DNA from: Pseudomonas sp. AN-1
GTDB lineage: Bacteria > Pseudomonadota > Gammaproteobacteria > Pseudomonadales > Pseudomonadaceae
Direction: 5' to 3'
DNA: 64,000 nucleotides
Assembly: GCF_034057115.1 (NCBI RefSeq)
Contig: NZ_CP139195.1
Coordinates: 1,488,001 to 1,552,000, forward strand
Both the position numbers and the translations under genes were made by a program. Of the stretch, positions 59,425 to 64,000 are shown piece after piece (positions within the stretch are counted from its first letter, which is position 1; each line of letters starts with the position of its first letter). Under the pieces are notes generated by a model that was not told where the DNA came from, searched no databases, and saw only the letters and a list, made by a program, of their open reading frames with translations.

Positions 59425-62400
59425 TCAGCGCCTCCGGGGGGGGGTAGTGGTGGTCGTCGTGGCGCTCTGCTGGTTGATCACCCGCAGCAGCCCCCACATC
59501 CCGCCGGTGTTGCCGAACACCGCGTAGTCCCGGTACAGGTAGTCCCCCGGTATTGCGTTCATCCCCCCTGCGCTTGGATACACGAAGTTGAAGTGCGCGG
59601 CCGGCAGCACGCTTTCCTGGGAGCCGCTCCAGCGCGACAGCGGGTTGTTGCCGATGCGCACCGAACCGATGCCCGCATACTTCAGAGGGTAGCCACTGGC
59701 GTCGTTTTTTTCCGACTGATACGGCTCCTGCGGGTGAATATGCCCATCCAGCTGCCAGGTCGCCCCGCGACTGCCGCCCGCCGGCATGGTCACGTGGGTG
59801 CGGAACGGCTGGCCGGGCGCCACCGTCAGGATCGGCGTGACCGGGTCGCCGCCCACCAGGGCGTTGCTGTAGGCCATGTGGGCATTGGGGATGTCGCCCC
59901 AGCCGGTATGCCCGAAGGGCGCGTCGGGAGCCTTGGCGAAGCGGTACCACAGGGGTTCGCTCTTGTAGTTGACCGCCATGGCCGAGTTGTCCTTCGGATC
60001 GTTGGGCACGCCTATGCCTTCGGTCGACATGCTCTCCACCGGCCGCCCGTTGGCCCAGCGCATGCTCAGCCCCTTCTGCCAGATCAGCGAGAAGTCGCGG
60101 AACGTCGTCTGCCCCGGCGCCTGCACCGTGGCCGCGGCACGCATGCCGGGGTCCTCGGTCCAGGTGGAGCCGGCCGGCAGGATCGACATGGCGCCGGACA
60201 GGCCCTTCTGCGCCTGCTTGATCGGGTCCGCCGGCAGCAGGTTCAGGCCGCCGAACTCGATGGGCGTGGCGTTGATGTTGTCGACGTTGCGCACCACCTG
60301 CGACACCGGCTTGCCTTCGCGCTCCAGGTGCCCGGCGTAGAACTGGTAGCTGCGGGTCGGCCAGGCGCTCTGGCCGGCGGCGCGCGGGGGCACCGTCTGC
60401 ACCGGGTTGATGCCGACGTTGACGCCGTCCGACCTGGTGATGTCGTACGACAGCAACTGGGCATGGAAGCCGGCATGGCTGGACGGGCGCATCAGGTTGT
60501 TGTTGAAGGTCGTCGAGCCTTGCGGGCCGTTGCGGTCGCGCTTCACCACGCCCTGCATGATGGCGTAGGTCGGCAGGTCCGGCATGGCTTCCGGCAGACG
60601 GTTCTCCAGGGTCACGGTGATGCAGTCGCCCGCCGCGGCGCGCAGGATCAGCGGCTCGACCGGGACGCCGGCCTTGAGCTTGCCGGTAGCCGGATCGAGG
60701 TCGTCCTTGCGCACGTAGAGCACGGCAGTCGGGTCGTGCAGCGGGCCGCTCTGGCCGCCGACGGTGGTCACCTGGCCGGTCTCGTCGTCCACCACGCTGA
60801 CCTGCGGGATGCTCACCTGCCGCGGGTTGAACACCAGGGTGCCGCCGTTGGCCTTGAGCGGGCCGCCGACATGGTCGGCCGCGCCCTGCGGGTCGCCGAT
60901 GGTCAGCCCCTGCGGGTTGTCGAGGATGTCGTTGGCCAGGGCCACCACCACCTCGATGTTGCGCTTGGGTGTCGGCCGGGTACCGCTGCCGGTCGGGTTG
61001 GGGCTGTAGCGCGGGCACACGCCGTCGAAGGCCACGGTATTGCGCGCGGCCACCGGACGCGGGTTGTTCGGCAGGGCGAACAGGTCGTTGCGGCTGGTCG
61101 AGTAGTTGCGCATCACCCCCCACATGCCGCTCCAGTAGCCCTCCAGGGAGGCGTCCATGGAGTACAGGTAGTCGGCGGTCTCGGCGGCGGCGCTGGACAT
61201 CATCGCCACCGGGGCGACGAAGCCGAACTGCTCGGAGATGCCGACCATCTGCGAGGCCTTCCAGCCCGAGTTGGAGCTGGTGCCGTAGCCGGTGCCGTTC
61301 TGCAGCCACTTGACGCCGTGGATGGTGACGTTGTGTTCCTCCTCGTGGCCGCCGGCGTGCATGCGTACCCGCACGTTGTCGCCGGTGTAGGTGCGCAGCA
61401 GCGGCGTGAAGGGGTCGCCCGGCTGGTCGCCGGCCGCGTTGATGTGCGGCGGGAAGGTGGTGGTGCCACCGGTCGGTCCGACCGCCTGGGTGACCGCGCT
61501 GGGCGCCAGGTTGAGCGCCGCGATGGCCCGGTCGGTACGGCTCTGCAGGGCATAGGCCAGGTCGCCGGCCAGGCCGGCCGCCTGCATGCCCGGCTTGCCG
61601 TCGGGCGCGATGCGCTGCGGGTCGAAGATCCGCAGGCCCACCGGTTCATGCCGGTAGTTGACCACGAAGATCCCCGGGTCGTCGGCCGAGATGGCCTGCG
61701 GGCACGGGCGGGTCGGGCAGCCGATCACCTGGCCGCCGGCCACCTCCACCATCGACTCCAGCAGCCGGGCGGAGTTCTTGCGCATCGGCGGGTTGACCGC
61801 GTAGCGGAAGCTGTTGGCGGTCGCCGGGTAGGCCGTCGGGTTGGGCACCCCGTCCGGGCCGGCGCCGACATACACGCCCGCCTCGTAGGCATGCTGGAAG
61901 TCGCTGTACTCCATGAAAAACTCGCGGAAGCTGTCGTTCTTGCCGTCGCCCTCCAGGTCGCCGGTGGCGATCACCGCCTGCCAGGAGGTCGGGCCGCCAT
62001 CCTGGCGGGTGTACAGCGGCGTGCCGGTCTCGGCATGGAACCACTGCGAACCGGCCGGCTCGGTCAGCACGGTGGCGTAGAGGCCGACCTGCTGGTGGGT
62101 GGACGGGCCGAAGTGGTCGTGGGTGAAGATGTTGCCCAGGCCACGGTCGACGTTCCAGCGGTTGACCACCGGGTCGGCGAACCAGCGCTGCATGGTGGTG
62201 CGGGCGCCCAGCCAGTCGGCCCGGTTGTAGCGGCCGAAGTACGGGTGCTGCTTGGCCACCGGGCAGTCCGCGGTGCCTTCGCGGGGATCGTTGGCCGTGC
62301 AGTCGTTGTACTCCCGGATGGCGCGGATGCGCTCGACCACGGCGACCGGCGAGAGCACGCCGTCCTCGTAGTTCCAGCCGTTGCCGGAGCCGTCGGCGGA

Positions 62401-64000
62401 GGTCAGGTCCCACTTGGGCAGGTGGATGTGCTGGCCGATGATGTCGGTCGGCGTACGCACCTGGTAGTCGTCCAGCTCGTAGAACGCCGGCACCAGGTTG
62501 GTGTGGTGGTACATGGTGCAGTCGAAGGTGTTCATCCGCATCACCAGCGGCTCCGGCGGCTTCTGCTTGTCGATCACCGGGACCGCGTCCTCCCACAGGG
62601 TGAGGATGCGCGCCTGCGGGAAGTGGTAGCCGACCTTGTTGAACACGGCGTCGAACTGGATGTTGGCGCCCTTGTAGACCCGCGGCCGGTCCGCGGTGAA
62701 GGTCGAGGAGCCGGTGAACGACAGGCCGCTGCCGCCGAAGAACTGCCCGGCGCCCGCCGAGGAGGTCAGGCGTACGCCGCGGTCGTCCATGCACGGCTCG
62801 AAGAACGGCGCCCCGCCCACCGGCAGCGCGCCGTTGGTGCGGAAGTTCTTCGCCACCACGCTGCGATCGGGCATCACCGCGAAGCTGGGATGCTCGGGCT
62901 TGGCGTGGAAGGCCATGGCGGCCTGCTCGACCTCGGTGCCCTCTTCGGGGAAGTAGATCGGCTTGGCCTTCTCGATGATCTTGGAGAAGTCCAGGGCGCT
63001 GGTGGTCACCTCGGCTTCGCCGCCGGCCGACCAGCCGTCCAGCGAGTGCCGCGGCAGACCGCCGTCCCAGCCGCCGGCCTGCGTCGGATCGAGGTTGGCC
63101 CACAGGGCCTTGCCGCTGTCCCTGAGCGCCTGGGCCTTGGCCGGATCGAGCATGTCCAGCGGCGGGGTCGGCGGACGCTGGCCGACGCTGCTTTCCATGC
63201 CGCCGATCCAGAACGGGTAACCCGGATTCTTCAGGGTGCCGTCGGCGTTGCGGTTGGTCTCGCTGCGGTCGACCCTGGCCAGCGAGCCGACGATCCGCCC
63301 GTCGTCATCCTCGCCGCCCTGGGCGATCTTCGGCACCACGGTCACCTTGCCCGGCATCGGCGGCAGCGCCTTGCCGGGCAGCGGCACGATGGCCGGGATC
63401 GGTGTGCCGGCGACGATCTCGCCGTCCGGCAGCGCACGGGCGCCGGGCGCCGGCAGGCCGCTGCGCAGGGCGAACGGCTGCTCGTGGAAGCCGTCGTCGC
63501 CCTCCTCGGACACCGCCAGGCGGGTGCCCTCCTCGAACACGTCGTGGACCCGCCACATGTTCCACATGCCCTGGGCGAAGTGCGGGTAGAAGTGGCAGTG
63601 GTAGATGGCGTCGCCGGCGGTGCGGTTGCGGTTGCCCGAACCGCCGTAGGCGATCTCGTAGGTGTAGCCCGCTCCCGGGCCGATGCCCTGGGCGTCCATG
63701 TAGTCGGAGTTGTCGTCGTTGGGGTTGTACAGCCACTGGTGGCCGTGCAGGTGGAAGACGTGCTGCTCGTGGCCCACGTGGGTGTTGCGGATCTTCACGA
63801 AGTCGCCGGTATAGCTGTGGTTCACGTTCGACGGCTCGGACGGGTACAGGGCCATGGAGGCCTTGATCCCGGTCGCCTCCGGCGGTGGCACCTGCCCCGG
63901 CGCCAGGCCTTCCAGGCCGACGTTGGCCGGCACGTCCACCAGCATGGCGGCGTCGCCGACCGTGTGCGCACTGAGGAAGAACTCCTCGTAGGCACAGGAC
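59425..64000 (-). CDS. Very large MnxG/McoA-type multicopper oxidase, partial
   Basis: The gene runs off the right edge; about 1,525 codons are visible, with no start. All four copper motif types appear: HxxHxH (HVFHLHGH, 63739 to 63762), HCHx3Hx4M (HCHFYPHFAQGM, 63565 to 63600), HIHLPKW (about 62412 to 62432) and HDHF (about 62110 to 62122). The HxxHxH/HCH motifs come before the HxH motifs, the reversed order known in Mn(II) oxidases such as MnxG. Size and partners (Sco, cytochrome c) fit the Pseudomonas Mn-oxidase type (MnxG/McoA). The 3' end has a C9 run in the coding strand (59436 to 59444). Confidence 0.85.
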   Translation of the reverse strand, partial: SCAYEEFFLSAHTVGDAAMLVDVPANVGLEGLAPGQVPPPEATGIKASMALYPSEPSNVNHSYTGDFVKIRNTHVGHEQHVFHLHGHQWLYNPNDDNSDYMDAQGIGPGAGYTYEIAYGGSGNRNRTAGDAIYHCHFYPHFAQGMWNMWRVHDVFEEGTRLAVSEEGDDGFHEQPFALRSGLPAPGARALPDGEIVAGTPIPAIVPLPGKALPPMPGKVTVVPKIAQGGEDDDGRIVGSLARVDRSETNRNADGTLKNPGYPFWIGGMESSVGQRPPTPPLDMLDPAKAQALRDSGKALWANLDPTQAGGWDGGLPRHSLDGWSAGGEAEVTTSALDFSKIIEKAKPIYFPEEGTEVEQAAMAFHAKPEHPSFAVMPDRSVVAKNFRTNGALPVGGAPFFEPCMDDRGVRLTSSAGAGQFFGGSGLSFTGSSTFTADRPRVYKGANIQFDAVFNKVGYHFPQARILTLWEDAVPVIDKQKPPEPLVMRMNTFDCTMYHHTNLVPAFYELDDYQVRTPTDIIGQHIHLPKWDLTSADGSGNGWNYEDGVLSPVAVVERIRAIREYNDCTANDPREGTADCPVAKQHPYFGRYNRADWLGARTTMQRWFADPVVNRWNVDRGLGNIFTHDHFGPSTHQQVGLYATVLTEPAGSQWFHAETGTPLYTRQDGGPTSWQAVIATGDLEGDGKNDSFREFFMEYSDFQHAYEAGVYVGAGPDGVPNPTAYPATANSFRYAVNPPMRKNSARLLESMVEVAGGQVIGCPTRPCPQAISADDPGIFVVNYRHEPVGLRIFDPQRIAPDGKPGMQAAGLAGDLAYALQSRTDRAIAALNLAPSAVTQAVGPTGGTTTFPPHINAAGDQPGDPFTPLLRTYTGDNVRVRMHAGGHEEEHNVTIHGVKWLQNGTGYGTSSNSGWKASQMVGISEQFGFVAPVAMMSSAAAETADYLYSMDASLEGYWSGMWGVMRNYSTSRNDLFALPNNPRPVAARNTVAFDGVCPRYSPNPTGSGTRPTPKRNIEVVVALANDILDNPQGLTIGDPQGAADHVGGPLKANGGTLVFNPRQVSIPQVSVVDDETGQVTTVGGQSGPLHDPTAVLYVRKDDLDPATGKLKAGVPVEPLILRAAAGDCITVTLENRLPEAMPDLPTYAIMQGVVKRDRNGPQGSTTFNNNLMRPSSHAGFHAQLLSYDITRSDGVNVGINPVQTVPPRAAGQSAWPTRSYQFYAGHLEREGKPVSQVVRNVDNINATPIEFGGLNLLPADPIKQAQKGLSGAMSILPAGSTWTEDPGMRAAATVQAPGQTTFRDFSLIWQKGLSMRWANGRPVESMSTEGIGVPNDPKDNSAMAVNYKSEPLWYRFAKAPDAPFGHTGWGDIPNAHMAYSNALVGGDPVTPILTVAPGQPFRTHVTMPAGGSRGATWQLDGHIHPQEPYQSEKNDASGYPLKYAGIGSVRIGNNPLSRWSGSQESVLPAAHFNFVYPSAGGMNAIPGDYLYRDYAVFGNTGGMWGLLRVINQQSATTTTTTPPRRR

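Noticed and set aside
59417-61309. Large alternative open frame within the multicopper oxidase
   Set aside because: It overlaps the MCO gene out of frame with no protein-like motifs; typical GC-rich shadow of a real gene, although its last few codons matter for the C9 observation.

Overview
This is a GC-rich, gammaproteobacterial chromosome segment that is almost certainly from a Pseudomonas. Evidence: EF-P carrying Arg32 next to its rhamnosyltransferase EarP, a class II DAHP synthase, a DmeR/DmeF pair and typical pseudomonad gene neighbours. The species cannot be told from the sequence. The assignments rest on reading protein motifs; no database search was run.

Bases 1 to about 22,760 are a Mu-like transposable prophage, cut by the left edge of the window and running right to left. 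From the right: an S24-type repressor (+ strand), an operator-rich divergent control region, a Ner-like regulator, the DDE transposase A, the AAA+ target-selection ATPase B, and a string of small early genes (HU-like protein, DUF3164, zinc-finger proteins, GemA) ending in a Mor/C-family late activator. The lysis cassette follows (unknown first gene, holin, peptidoglycan hydrolase, Rz and Rz1), then small and large terminase, portal, gpF, gpG, gpI protease/scaffold, decoration protein, major capsid gpT and the first neck/tail genes. The rest of the tail lies outside the window. Two probable cargo genes (morons) interrupt this plan: a 312-residue unknown gene between gpG and gpI, and a + strand outer-membrane lipoprotein gene with its own terminator ahead of the lysis cassette. 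An identical 31-bp dyad overlaps the start codons of gpI and of the first lysis-cassette gene, the two places where phage Mu has C-dependent late promoters.

Bases 22,900 to 45,126 are chromosomal housekeeping and stress genes: a glutathione S-transferase, a DUF815 ATPase, MsrB, alanine aminotransferase AlaA, HtpX protease, a DUF2959 lipoprotein, thiopurine methyltransferase, a DODA-type dioxygenase, a DEAD-box helicase, a spermidine-synthase-like methyltransferase, DAHP synthase, a DUF1127 protein, two LysR regulators around a TauE exporter, earP-efp, tRNA-Ser(GGA), a decayed MFS gene, dmeR-dmeF, alkB, a B3/B4-domain protein and an inner-membrane sulfatase preceded by a PmrA-box-like repeat.

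Bases 45,136 to 64,000 are all on the minus strand and hold the most unusual part. One block encodes a very large multicopper oxidase of the MnxG/McoA (Mn(II)-oxidising) type, a beta-propeller protein, two Sco copper chaperones, a cytochrome c fused to a periplasmic ligand-binding domain, and a membrane-anchored SurA-N-like protein. Next comes a stand-alone receiver protein, then a compact type II secretion/type IV pilus-like system: ATPase, PilM/N/O/P-like inner-membrane parts, a secretin with a cohesin-like C-terminus, and three pseudopilins. No GspF/PilC platform protein and no prepilin peptidase are present. The arrangement suggests, as inference, a dedicated export or surface-assembly system for the oxidase.
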